Assembly: GCF_050632395.1 (NCBI RefSeq)
Contig: NZ_CP192600.1
Location: 1,984,001-2,048,000 of the forward strand
Origin: JAUYQR01 sp050632395
GTDB lineage: Bacteria > Pseudomonadota > Alphaproteobacteria > Rhodobacterales > Rhodobacteraceae
Direction of reading: 5' to 3'
Length of the DNA stretch: 64,000 bases
Part shown: in pieces, positions 40,772 to 49,196 of the stretch
Numbering within the stretch: position 1 is the first letter of the stretch
How the letters are laid out: each line of letters starts with the position of its first letter
Translations under genes and position numbers: made by a program
Notes under the pieces: model-generated
Databases searched by the model: none
What the model was told of the DNA's origin: nothing
The model's input: the letters and a program-made list of their open reading frames with translations, nothing else

Positions 40772-42145
40772 TTAGCTGCGCCCGGTCAGCCAGTTGCCAA
40801 GTGCACCGAGCCGTGACGGCCCCGCGCCGGGCCGGGTTTCGCGCCGGTCGGCGGCGTTCAGAAGGCCGTACATGCCGTGCACCCCCAGCCAGCGGAACGG
40901 CTCCGGCTCCCACGGGCGGACACGACGATTGACCCACGGCAGGTGAACAAGGTCGGTATCGCGGCCGGTCGCAAGGTCGGCCAATGTCCGCCCGGCGAGG
41001 TTGGAGGTGGACACACCGACGCCGACATAGCCGCCAGCCCAGCCAAGCCCCGTTGCGGGATCAAGGCCCACCGTGGCGCACCAGTCACGCGGCACACCAA
41101 GAACACCGCACCAGGCGTGGTCGATCCTTGCCTGCCGCGCGGCGGGGAAATGGCGATGCAGGATCGCGGTCAGCCGTCGGATGGTCTCTGCGTCCGGCGC
41201 GCCGTTGGTATCAAGGCTGGAGCCGAAACGGTAAGGCACGCCCCGCGCGCCAACGGTGATGCGCCCCTCTCGCGTGCGCTGGCAATAGCAGTAGGCATTG
41301 GCGAAATCGCCGACGATCTCATCACCCTGCCAGCCGATCTGGCGCCAGACCTCGTCGGGCAAGGGTTCGGTGACGATCTGGGCGGAATTCAGCGGCAACC
41401 AGTCGCGCTGCAAGCCGTCGATACCGGCAGTAAAGCCTTCGGTGCAGCGCAGGATGATCGGCGCACGGACGATGCCAAGGTCGGTGGTCACGCTGCCCTT
41501 TTGGTAGGCGCTGACCGTGGTGCCTTCGACGATCCGAACGCCCAGCTTTTCCACTACGGAGGCAAGCCCGCGCACCAGCTTTGCCGGCTGGATGCGTGCG
41601 ACGTTGGTCACGACCATCGCGCCAAGCGCGCGCGGGATGCGAATGCGGTCGGCGAGGCTGTTTGCCGCCATCTCGAACACCCGGCCGTCTTCGCCCCAAC
41701 GCCTGCGGTGCGCAACCTCGGCCTTCAGGCGGGTCATCTGCGCGGGGTTGGTGGCGACCATCAACTCTTCGGTGCGGCGGATGTCGGCGTCGATCCCTTC
41801 GGCTTCGGCCACGCGGATCACCTCGTCGACGGTGCCGTTCATCGCCTCGACCATCGAGCGGACGGCATGTTCGGAAGAGGTTTCCAGATACCGCCGATGC
41901 GTCCAGGCAAAGCCGCCAGTCAGCCAGCCGCCGTTGCGTCCCGACGCGCCGTAGCCCGCGAAATCCTTTTCGATCACCAGCACGTCCAGCGCCGGGTTGG
42001 CCTTCTTGAGGTAATAGGCGGTCCAAAGCCCGGTATAGCCCGCGCCGATGATCGCCACATCGGCGTTGGTGTCACCGGAAAGCGGCGCGCGGCGGAATGG
42101 CAGGCCGATATCGGCATACCAGAAGGAAACGTCGCCGATCTTCAT
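40772..42145 (-). CDS. FAD-dependent amine oxidoreductase (PuuB-like, DAO family)
   Basis: 457 residues of the D-amino-acid-oxidase superfamily resembling gamma-glutamylputrescine oxidase. The FAD dinucleotide fold is ADVAIIGAGYTGLWTAYYL (residues 28-46), followed by GYGASGRNGGW. A C-terminal part has WCGVLGVPRDWCATVG and GGYVGVGVSTSNLAGRTLADL. Oxidises a primary or secondary amine; substrate unknown. Its start lies only 26 bp from the putative left end of the genomic island, so its original promoter may have been altered by the insertion. Confidence 0.85.
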   Translation of the reverse strand: MKIGDVSFWYADIGLPFRRAPLSGDTNADVAIIGAGYTGLWTAYYLKKANPALDVLVIEKDFAGYGASGRNGGWLTGGFAWTHRRYLETSSEHAVRSMVEAMNGTVDEVIRVAEAEGIDADIRRTEELMVATNPAQMTRLKAEVAHRRRWGEDGRVFEMAANSLADRIRIPRALGAMVVTNVARIQPAKLVRGLASVVEKLGVRIVEGTTVSAYQKGSVTTDLGIVRAPIILRCTEGFTAGIDGLQRDWLPLNSAQIVTEPLPDEVWRQIGWQGDEIVGDFANAYCYCQRTREGRITVGARGVPYRFGSSLDTNGAPDAETIRRLTAILHRHFPAARQARIDHAWCGVLGVPRDWCATVGLDPATGLGWAGGYVGVGVSTSNLAGRTLADLATGRDTDLVHLPWVNRRVRPWEPEPFRWLGVHGMYGLLNAADRRETRPGAGPSRLGALGNWLTGRS

Positions 42146-42170
42146 GCCGCGTGTGCTCCGGGGAGTGAAA

Positions 42171-42183
42171 TGGTGGGCCCGGA
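42171..42183 (+). repeat. putative left attachment-site repeat (copy of tRNA 3' end)
   Basis: TGGTGGGCCCGGA matches the tRNA 3' terminal 13 bp except at one base. The variant base would restore a G1-C72 pair in the tRNA acceptor stem, as expected if this is the original tRNA end displaced by integration. Confidence 0.55.
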
Positions 42184-42224
42184 CGATTCCGCGGCCCCTT
42201 GATTCCTATACACTTAGGGAAGTC

Positions 42225-42315
42225 TACCAACAAAAATACCAACAAAGGCCACCCAAGAATCCGGGTTCGCTCGGGTTTTGCGATACCAACACCGACCTGC
42301 AATGTTGGTATCGCA
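42225..42315. repeat. left-end cluster of ACCAACAAA / GTTGGTATCGCA repeats
   Basis: TACCAACAAA at 42225 and 42237, GATACCAACA at 42282 and GTTGGTATCGCA at 42304-42315. The same words recur at the right end of the island. Likely integrase or excisionase arm-type binding sites. Confidence 0.55.
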
Positions 42316-42449
42316 ATCGTCACATTAGATGTTGACTAAGTGGACGGCAACGGTACCAGAACGCGGGCATCCAAAGTATGCTCTATCTTGGCCAAAGCCG
42401 GACTCCTCTGTGGTGTGGTTCGCAAAACCACCATAGAGATCCGAGACCC

Positions 42450-42501
42450 GGTTATGGCCGCCTTCTGGGCAATCTTCAAGACTGTGCAGGCGGCCATAAC
42501 C
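42450..42501. repeat. perfect 13-bp inverted repeat inside island
   Basis: GGTTATGGCCGCC (42450-42462) and GGCGGCCATAACC (42489-42501) with a 26-bp spacer, just upstream of the IS3-family transposase remnant. Origin unknown; it could be a terminator or the end of a lost element. Confidence 0.5.
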
Positions 42502-42524
42502 TTCAAGCGCGCTTCATTTCAGAC

Positions 42525-42859
42525 ATGCTACGGTACCGAGTTCATCTCCCGGGAACTTGATTTCTGGACCTATGCCAACGCCGTCACGCTGGACTTCTCC
42601 CGGCCGGGCAAGCCGACCGATCGAGCCATTGTCCGCCATTAGTCCGAGAACAATTGCGAGGGGCTTCATCGAGGCGTTCAGTTCGAAGCTCCGGGCAGAA
42701 TGCCTGAACGCGCACTGGTTCATGAGCCTTGCCGATGCCCGCGAAAAACTGGATACTTGGCGTAGAGATTACAACGAGGTCAGGCCCCACAGCGCGATCG
42801 GATACAACGTCCCGATCGCCTTGCATTATCCCGATGGCGCAGCCAGCCCGTCATCGTGA
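42525..42859 (+). pseudogene. IS3-family (IS407-type) transposase C-terminal remnant, frameshifted
   Basis: Two frames together encode the end of an IS3 OrfB: GTEFISRELDFWTYANAVTLD then FSRPGKPTD in the first, and FIEAFSSKLRAECLN, HWFMSLADAREKL, WRRDYNEVRPHSAIGYN in the second, with a frameshift near 42635. The catalytic Asp (GTEF context) and Glu (FIEAF) regions are visible but the N-terminal half is missing. Remnant only. Confidence 0.8.
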
Positions 42860-42866
42860 ATGAGTC

Positions 42867-42946
42867 GGAAAATTCCACCCTCCGGCGGTCCAAGGTCAGG
42901 TAGCAGTGCAAGAGCCGGAAAACTCTGCCTTTGGGCGGTCCAACGT
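42867..42946. repeat. degenerate 30-bp direct repeat at the end of the IS remnant
   Basis: GGAAAATTCC...GGCGGTCCAAGGT (42867-42896) and GGAAAACTCT...GGCGGTCCAACGT (42917-42946) are offset by exactly 50 bp. They look like two copies of an IS3-type terminus, suggesting two insertions or a tandem duplication. Confidence 0.5.
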
Positions 42947-43106
42947 TGTGGATCGGATCAGTCACCCACCGGCTCTGGTTTCAGCTGGATGAACGTCGGG
43001 GTCACAGCAGCCGTTACAAACTTGCTCCATAATGCATCCTCCCATCCCGGTGAAAGGATCGCACCATCAAGCCTTGGGAGGAAACATCTGGCTTTTTATT
43101 AAGTGG

Positions 43107-43880
43107 TTATTTACGTCGAAACTTCCTCGTCACGCGGGCAAACCCGTCCCGAATCCAACGACGACGGATTGCCGGATTGCGATAGGTGCGTATCGCATGA
43201 TCGTACAGTTCTCGGTCCAGCTCCGTAATTTCTGCTAGTCTCCGCCGCAAACTCGACGAAAGCGCGCCACCTGAATGATCAATCGACACATTGCTCTTCT
43301 TCACCTCGACATTTGGTGCTCCGAGCGCCTTGAATATTTCCGCAATATCTTCGTTGAACGTTGAAACGAATCCGATATGGTTGAACGTCGCCAGATTTCG
43401 TTTTGCAGAATTGATCAAGGTCAGGGGATCCTCCGTAAGCGGATGTGCCAAAGGCAAGCCTACCTGTGAATGGCCGTAGCCAATTGCAAGCTGCCAAACT
43501 TGATTGTTCCAAATCTTCGATAAATGATCTGGACCGTGATCATCCGAGAGGAATCCCTCCAGGTCTGTCTTGTGCGCTATTGCATAAAGTGGCTGTTCTG
43601 TGGGCTCGCGAGAACGACAGAATCTATATAGAGATGTAATCCGATCAACAGGGTCCCGCAGGAACGTAAAACAATACCTTCCGCTCATTAGAGGTTGAGC
43701 GAAGGCATATCCAAAATGCCCGGATACGAAATCGTGCTGCCGGGATTTCTCGAGCCCGAGTTTTACAAAGTCGCCATGACTGCTTACTTGTGAATTGCCA
43801 TAAATCTGGCGGGCCATTTCTTGCACAGACGTTCCGGCTGTCTTTTGAATATGGAGAAACAGCGCGCGTTTTCTCAGCAT
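43107..43880 (-). CDS. sulfotransferase family 2-like protein
   Basis: 257 residues. The 5'-phosphosulfate loop is FLHIQKTAGTSV near residue 10, and the 3'-phosphate region is FTFLRDPVDRITSLYRF near 70, which together mark PAPS-dependent sulfotransferases of the heparan-sulfate/glycan type. ATG at 43878-43880 is preferred over an upstream TTG. Composition is clearly AT-richer than the flanking chromosome. With the methyltransferase and WbsX-like genes it suggests modification of a surface polysaccharide. Acceptor unknown. Confidence 0.8.
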   Translation of the reverse strand: MLRKRALFLHIQKTAGTSVQEMARQIYGNSQVSSHGDFVKLGLEKSRQHDFVSGHFGYAFAQPLMSGRYCFTFLRDPVDRITSLYRFCRSREPTEQPLYAIAHKTDLEGFLSDDHGPDHLSKIWNNQVWQLAIGYGHSQVGLPLAHPLTEDPLTLINSAKRNLATFNHIGFVSTFNEDIAEIFKALGAPNVEVKKSNVSIDHSGGALSSSLRRRLAEITELDRELYDHAIRTYRNPAIRRRWIRDGFARVTRKFRRK

Positions 43881-44099
43881 TATTTCTAAGCCCAATTATT
43901 CATTCCATCGCATAGCCTGCGACGCTACGCCTCATCCAGAATTGAACGAAATACTCTTATACCAAACATCACCAGCGGATCGCTCGCGTGGCGAGGTTGC
44001 AAACAAACGTCGTTTACCGAGGCTACTATGCTGCCTGCTGGTTTTGTCGTCCGCCGTGATCCTTTGTCAACACCTTTCCTGCTTAAGTGTTGAGTTCTG
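43881..44099. other. non-coding stretch in island
   Basis: No convincing gene. A minus-strand frame here reads RTQHLSRKGVDKG and onward without a recognised domain and continues from the adjacent transposase remnant, so it may be the non-coding end of the same IS. Confidence 0.4.
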
Positions 44100-44444
44100 C
44101 CTTTATCCTTGAGGACCCTGCGACCCTGGCAAATCAGGCGTGAGATGCCGGCAGGCACCGATGCAGCGCCGAATGAGTCAGATGCAGGAGCGACAAATGC
44201 AAGGCACAGAGGCAGTCGACCAGGGCAACAGCTTGTAGCGACCGAGCGCGACGACCGATGGTTCCTCGGCGTCAGTCAGCATCGTGGACCGCGGTGCCGT
44301 CGGCCCGGCCTTCGTGTCCTCTACTGTGGCCCGGTTCCGCCACTTTGCCACCGTCTGGGGCTGAGGCCCAGTTCCCGGCTCAGCTTCAAGCGAACCTTGC
44401 AATCGCTTCATTGCTGTTTTGACGGTGTGGGGTGAAAAATACAT
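44100..44444 (-). pseudogene. IS481-like transposase N-terminal remnant
   Basis: The minus-strand frame contains PQTVAKWRNRATVEDTKAGP, TAPRSTMLTDAEE and ALGRYKLLP, matching the helix-turn-helix part of IS481-family transposases (PKTVAKWR, DxxxGP, STVLT, LLPLD). Frames break after LLPW, and GISRL, which follows the HTH in intact members, continues in another frame near 44150. The catalytic core is absent. Confidence 0.6.
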
Positions 44445-44539
44445 AGGGCGTCGCTCAGATCTTCATCACAGACCTTTGCCCTTGTCTTCGAATTCTTGCC
44501 CTGCGATAGTATATTTGAACGTGAATTTAATGGTGATAC
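44445..44539. other. intergenic region upstream of methyltransferase
   Basis: About 95 bp, AT-rich, likely carrying the promoter for the methyltransferase/WbsX gene pair. No clear element identified. Confidence 0.3.
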
Positions 44540-45394
44540 GTGACATCTGACTCCCGCCACGTTTACGAATATGACATTGACCTGAGTAGTGATCTCGCTC
44601 CCGCCCGTGTGTTGAGGATGGTGCGGCCAGGTAGCCGTGTGCTAGAAATTGGGGCGGGGCCCGGATCGATCACGAGGCACCTGTCCGGTACACTGGGTTG
44701 CGACGTTGTCGCGCTTGAGATCGATCCCACCGCCATCGAGAAGCTTCTTCCGTTTGCGCGCAAGGTCTTTGCCGCTGACCTGAACGATGCGGGATGGGCA
44801 GATATCTTACGCAAAAGTGAAGGCCAGTTCGACTTCGTTATCGCGGCCGACGTGCTGGAACATGTTTACGACCCCTGGTCGGTACTCGGCGGGATGAAAT
44901 CGCTCCTGAATGATTCGGGCAGTGTGATCTTATCCCTGCCGCATGTTGGTCACGCCGCAGTTGCCGCGTGTCTGTTGGACGAAGATTTCGAATACCGTCC
45001 GTGGGGGCTGCTTGACCGGACGCATATCCGTTTTTTCGGCATCAAGAACGTCGAGGCGCTCTATCGCTCGAACGAAATGGTAATCGAGCAAGCAGAGTTC
45101 GTGGTGCGAACACCTGAGATGACGGAGTTTGTGCGTCGCTGGCGTTCCTTGCCGGCAGAGGTGCAGGCAGCATTGCAGCGCAACCGTTTTGCCCATGTCT
45201 ACCAGGTTGTTAGCCGTGCCGTCCCGGCAGAACGCGCCGGTACGCCTGTCGACCTTCTTGCTCAGCAAGTGGTACCTCCTGATTTGAAGACGATTGAGTA
45301 CTGGGAAAGAACGATGGCGTCGCTGCCTGCCGAGAGTGCGCTCGACCTGCGACCAACGATCGAGGGTGAACCCTTGTCATCTGCGCGGGTATGA
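44540..45394 (+). CDS. class I SAM-dependent methyltransferase
   Basis: 284 residues with a Rossmann methyltransferase domain: VLEIGAGPGSITRHLS (motif I), VVALEIDPTAIEKL (motif II), and FDFVIAADVLEHVYDPW (motif IV) with an N-terminal YEYDIDLSSDLAP lead as in O-antigen methyltransferases. GTG start at 44540. Overlaps the WbsX-like gene by 4 bp. Probably methylates a polysaccharide sugar or lipid-linked intermediate; acceptor unknown. Confidence 0.82.
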   Translation: MTSDSRHVYEYDIDLSSDLAPARVLRMVRPGSRVLEIGAGPGSITRHLSGTLGCDVVALEIDPTAIEKLLPFARKVFAADLNDAGWADILRKSEGQFDFVIAADVLEHVYDPWSVLGGMKSLLNDSGSVILSLPHVGHAAVAACLLDEDFEYRPWGLLDRTHIRFFGIKNVEALYRSNEMVIEQAEFVVRTPEMTEFVRRWRSLPAEVQAALQRNRFAHVYQVVSRAVPAERAGTPVDLLAQQVVPPDLKTIEYWERTMASLPAESALDLRPTIEGEPLSSARV

Positions 45395-46662
45395 GGAACA
45401 AGATCGCGGAGTTGGTCTCAGGGGTTGACAAGATGACGGATGTGGTTGCGGACGAACCGCCGAAAGAGCTTGACGTTCGCCCGATTGCCTTTTACCTGCC
45501 CCAGTTCCATCCCATCACGGAAAACGATCTTTGGTGGGGTAAAGGCTTTACCGAGTGGACGAACGTAACCAAGGCGGCGCCGTCTTTTCCTGGCCATTAC
45601 CAGCCACATCTTCCTACGGATCTTGGCTTTTACGACCTTCGCTTGCGCGAGACGCGCCACGAGCAGATAGCACTTGCCAAATCCTATGGCATTCACGGCT
45701 TCTGCTATTATTACTATTGGTTTTCAGGGCGCCGCCTTCTGGAACGTCCGCTGGACGACATGTTGGTCGACGAACACAGCGACATGCCGTTCTGCTTGTG
45801 CTGGGCGAACGAAAACTGGTCGCGTCGCTGGGACGGAGCAGAAAATGAGATCCTGATTGCCCAGCAGTATCGCCCTGAAGACGATCTGGAGTTTATAAGG
45901 TCGCTTGAGCCGTTCCTACGCGACCCGCGTTACATTCGGATCAATGGAGCGCCACTCGTCATCGTGTACCGACCGCAGCATTTGCCAGATGCTGCAAGGT
46001 CGCTGGAGATTTGGCGCGAGCATTGCGAGAACGTTGGGATCGGTCCCCTGCACTTGGCCTGTGCATTGACTCACGGCAATTGGGACCACCATCAGTTCGG
46101 CTTCGATTCCGGAGTCGAGTTTCCGCCGCATAACATGCGAGCGCAGAATCTCGCACCGAAAATTGACTTTTTTGAGCAATACAAAGGCTACTGTCCGGAC
46201 TACAGCGATGTGGCCGAGGAGTATCTCGCAAATCGCTATGGGCCAGCGCGTAGCGTGTTCCGTGGGGTGTTTCCGTCTTGGGACAATACGGCACGACGCG
46301 GCGCTAACGGCACTGTTATCATGAATGGAACGCCCGAGAACTACGAGTACTGGCTGTCTGAAGCAGTGAGGCGAACCCGTGAAGAGTTTCCGGGGCAGGA
46401 CAGACCGCTGTTCATCAACGCCTGGAACGAATGGGCAGAGGGTTGCCATCTGGAGCCGGATCGCCGCTACGGTCACAAATTCCTGGAAGCGACCCGCCGC
46501 GCGATAGCAGGTACTGCGCTATCAGGCTGGACCCATGTTGGGGTTCCGGAGGAAGCACGTCTGCCACCAGGCGCGCCGATTAAGCATAAAAGTTGGAAAA
46601 GCCGTACATTCCGCAAGCTTCGCGACACGATCACGCTGCGAACTCTCAGAAAACGAACTTGA
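45391..46662 (+). CDS. WbsX-like glycan biosynthesis protein (GH99-like fold)
   Basis: 423 residues of the glycosyltransferase-WbsX/glycoside hydrolase 99-like family found in O-antigen and capsule clusters. Conserved parts are IAFYLPQFHPITENDLWWG, GFTEWTNV, YGIHGFCYYYYWFSG, CWANENWSRRWDG, and the C-terminal FINAWNEWAEGCHLEPD. No signal peptide. ATG 45391 overlaps the methyltransferase stop; ATG 45433 is an alternative. The IS3 element inserted about 35 bp past its stop, so further cargo genes may have been lost. Confidence 0.85.
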   Translation: MRNKIAELVSGVDKMTDVVADEPPKELDVRPIAFYLPQFHPITENDLWWGKGFTEWTNVTKAAPSFPGHYQPHLPTDLGFYDLRLRETRHEQIALAKSYGIHGFCYYYYWFSGRRLLERPLDDMLVDEHSDMPFCLCWANENWSRRWDGAENEILIAQQYRPEDDLEFIRSLEPFLRDPRYIRINGAPLVIVYRPQHLPDAARSLEIWREHCENVGIGPLHLACALTHGNWDHHQFGFDSGVEFPPHNMRAQNLAPKIDFFEQYKGYCPDYSDVAEEYLANRYGPARSVFRGVFPSWDNTARRGANGTVIMNGTPENYEYWLSEAVRRTREEFPGQDRPLFINAWNEWAEGCHLEPDRRYGHKFLEATRRAIAGTALSGWTHVGVPEEARLPPGAPIKHKSWKSRTFRKLRDTITLRTLRKRT

Positions 46663-47628
46663 CCGATGCTTCGGCACCTCATGTCGTTTCTGGGGCTGAC
46701 CTGCCCGCCGGTCGTCCCTCGTTGATAACGCGAGTCCTTGGGGTTGATAGTTGTCGGTTTCGGGTTGGGCAAGCGCGTCGGGCGCGTTGCCCTCAGATTG
46801 CTCAAGCGCCCGGCGCGCGTCTGCCGGGGTCTGGTTCCCCAGCGATGAGTGTGGGCTGATGTGGTTGTAGTCGTATCGCCACAGGGCCAGCTTGCGGCGA
46901 GCATCAGCCAGACTGTCGAAGATCTCCTCGTTGAGGCACTCGTCGCGCAGGCTGCCGTTGAATGACCTGATGTAGCCATTCTGCTGCGGCTTGCCCGGAT
47001 CGATGTAGTGCCATTCGACCTTGTTGTCGTTCGCCCATTTGAGGATGGCCTTGCTGGTGAACTCGGTGCCATTGTCAGAGACAATACACGCCGGTTTTCC
47101 GTAGATCCTGACCAACGCATCCAGTTCCCGCGCGACCCGGGCCCCGGAGATACTGGTGTCTGCAATGAGGCCGAGGTTTTCACGGCAGCAATCGTCGTTG
47201 ACCGCCAGGATGCGGAACTTCCGGCAGGCCCCGAAGGTGTCGGACAGAAAGTCCAAGGACCAGCGCTGGTTCGGCCGCAGCGGGACCGGCATCGCTGTGC
47301 GGCTGCCGCGCGCCCGTTTGCGGCCACGACGGCGGCGCACCGACAGGCCCTCTTCCCGGTAAATCCGGTAAAGCTTCTTTTCGTTCATCACCATGCCCAC
47401 ACGTTCCAGCATGACACCAATGCGCCGATACCCAAACCGACGCCGCTTCTCGGCGATCTTGTTCATTTCCAGACGGATCTCCGGATTATCGGGCGGATGC
47501 TCGCGCCGCACGGTCTTGGGATCGACACCGATCAAGACGCAGGCCCGGCGCTGAGAGATCGGATGACCCTTCAACGCCCGCAACACCGCGTCCCGCCGTT
47601 GCATCCCTCGCCATTGTGCTCGAACCAA
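46522..47628 (-). CDS. IS3-family transposase OrfB with substituted catalytic Glu
   Basis: The OrfB frame includes a DDE integrase core: WSLDFLSD (first Asp), SDNGTEFTS (second Asp) and GYIRSFNGSLRDECLN. Relatives have an acidic Glu where Arg stands in YIRSFNG, so the third catalytic residue appears lost. Translation would come from a -1 frameshift on OrfA around GGGAAAG near 47655. The frame has no stop inside the IS and reads through the inverted repeat, antisense to the end of the WbsX-like gene. Probably inactive. Confidence 0.82.
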   Translation of the reverse strand: MVRAQWRGMQRRDAVLRALKGHPISQRRACVLIGVDPKTVRREHPPDNPEIRLEMNKIAEKRRRFGYRRIGVMLERVGMVMNEKKLYRIYREEGLSVRRRRGRKRARGSRTAMPVPLRPNQRWSLDFLSDTFGACRKFRILAVNDDCCRENLGLIADTSISGARVARELDALVRIYGKPACIVSDNGTEFTSKAILKWANDNKVEWHYIDPGKPQQNGYIRSFNGSLRDECLNEEIFDSLADARRKLALWRYDYNHISPHSSLGNQTPADARRALEQSEGNAPDALAQPETDNYQPQGLALSTRDDRRAGQPQKRHEVPKHRSSSFSESSQRDRVAKLAECTAFPTFMLNRRAWWQTCFLRNPNMGPA

Positions 47629-47996
47629 TGGCGCACAATGGCTCGACGTCAGGGCTTTCCCAGCAGATCCTTGAGCACGACATTGTCGAGCATGACATCC
47701 GCCACCAAGCGCTTCAGCTTGGCGTTCTCTTCCTCAAGCTGCCTCAGGCGTTTTGTGTCTGACAGGTCCATCCCGCCATACTTGGCCTTCAGCTTGTAAA
47801 ACGTCGCTGGGCTAAGGCCATGCTTGCGGCACAGCTCAGCCGTCGGCAAACCAGCCTCCTGCTCCTTGATCATCCCGATAATCTGCGCGTCCCCGATAAT
47901 CTAAGCGCCGCTGAAACGGCTCTTTCGAATTCGTCTGCTCCTTCAGGGTTGCGCAGAACCTACATCAGACCGAGCGAAATTCCGGCGGGCAGGTCA
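46697..47996 (-). mobile_element. IS3-family insertion sequence, about 1.3 kb
   Basis: Perfect inverted repeats TGACCTGCCCGCCGG (46697-46711) and CCGGCGGGCAGGTCA (47982-47996) frame orfA and orfB. Similarity continues a little outward (TTTCTGG on the left, CCAGAAA on the right), so the true tips may lie up to about 10 bp further out. No target duplication is visible. It lies between the WbsX-like gene and the end of the integrase. Confidence 0.85.
47649..47873 (-). pseudogene. IS3-family OrfA, 5' end damaged
   Basis: The frame encodes MIKEQEAGLPTAELCRKHG, SPATFYKLKAKYGGM and a leucine-zipper-like EEENAKLKRLVADVM, typical of OrfA. Family members start about 15 residues earlier; here the upstream frame has a TAG, next to a small tandem duplication of AGATTATCGGG around 47884-47912. 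The internal ATG at 47871-47873 is the only remaining start. Confidence 0.75.
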
Positions 47997-49138
47997 GTCC
48001 AGAAAGCCCGAATACCAATCCATCATCCGGCGGCGTTCGTCGAGATAGAGGGCGGCGTTATAGGCGCTGCGAACCTCATTCGCGGGGACGTGGGCAAGCT
48101 GGCGTTCGATCGCGTCTGCCCGCCACAGGCCGCTTTCGTTCAGGATGGTTGAAGCGGTAGCCCGGAAGCCATGCACCGATGCGCGCGAATGGTAGCCCAT
48201 GCGATAAAGGCCATAGATCAACGTATTCTCAGATATTGCTTTGTGCCCCGACTGCCCCGGCATGACCCATCGCAGGCCGCAGGCCAGTTCCTTGAGTTCG
48301 GCGAACATGCCTTGCACCTGACGGGACAGGGGGACGATATGGGCTTTTCGCATTTTCATTCGTTCGGCCCGTATCCGCCAAGTGTCCCCTTCAATTTCGT
48401 CCCATGTGGCAAACCGCAGTTCGGCAGTCCTAACAAAAGTGTGTGTGATGATCCGCAGCCCCAGCGCGGTTGCCGTATCTCCACTGTAGGTCTGAAGAGC
48501 TCTAAAGAAGTCCGGTAGCTGATCGGCCTTCATGGCTGCCCGATGTTTCTGGCGTGGGGCAGACTTCATAGCGCCCGCCAGTGGTGCTGCAGGGTCGGAC
48601 GTGGCCCAGCCGTTCGCCACGGCGAACCGGAATAGCGCACTCATGGTCTGGCGAAGGCGCTTCGCCATCTGCAATGCGTTCCGGGCTTCAACCGCGCGAA
48701 GCTATGCCAGCACCTCAGCCGGCGTGATCGAGGCTACATCGCGGGCGCCGATCGTGGGGAACATATCAGAGTCCAGTCTCGCCCATATGCGGGCGGCGTA
48801 GCCACTCACCCATGCCGTTTCGCGGGCATTAAACCATTCGCGGGCGGCGTCCTTGAAGGCTTTTACCGGCGCGGCAGTTGCGCCTTCCTTCGCTGCAGGG
48901 TCCAGCCCCGCTGCCAGCTTGTCCTTCAGTTCAGCGGCGCGAAGCCTTGCCGTGGCAAGCGAGACGTCGGGGTAGGGGCCAAAGGAAGCGGTTCGTTGCT
49001 TCGCCTGCCAACGATAGTTCATGCGCCAAAGCTTTGATCCGCCAGGCGTAACCTGAAGGAAAAGCCCGCGTTGATCCGACAGTTTCTGCACCTTGTCGGT
49101 GGGCTTGGCAGCCCGGCACAGGGCATCCGTAAGGCCAT
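47994..49138 (-). pseudogene. P4-type tyrosine integrase, two lesions
   Basis: Tyrosine recombinase of the DUF4102/P4 integrase class. The N-terminal part has AKPTDKVQKLSDQRGLFLQV and LWRMNYRWQAKQRT. The catalytic part has Arg (FVRTAELRF), HGFRAT, the second His (QLAHVP) and Tyr (NAALYLDERR). An in-frame TAG at 48702-48704 splits it, and a missing base just after the expected ATG (49136-49138) puts the start out of frame. It is beside the tRNA 3' end, as in classic islands, and its C-terminus abuts the IS3 element. Confidence 0.88.
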
Positions 49139-49154
49139 GGCTGCGAGTCCTTTA

Positions 49155-49196
49155 GTTGGTATCGCAGCCATCAAACCAACAAACGATACCAACAAA
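49155..49196. repeat. right-end cluster of GTTGGTATCGCA / ACCAACAAA repeats
   Basis: GTTGGTATCGCA (49155-49166) is identical to 42304-42315; AACCAACAAA (49174) and TACCAACAAA (49187) mirror the tandem pair at the left end. Placed between the integrase start and the tRNA, where arm-type sites are expected. Confidence 0.55.

Noticed and set aside
42200..42330. CRISPR-like short repeats at the left island end
   Set aside because: Repeats are 9-12 bp with irregular spacing and no spacers of constant length; better explained as recombinase arm sites.
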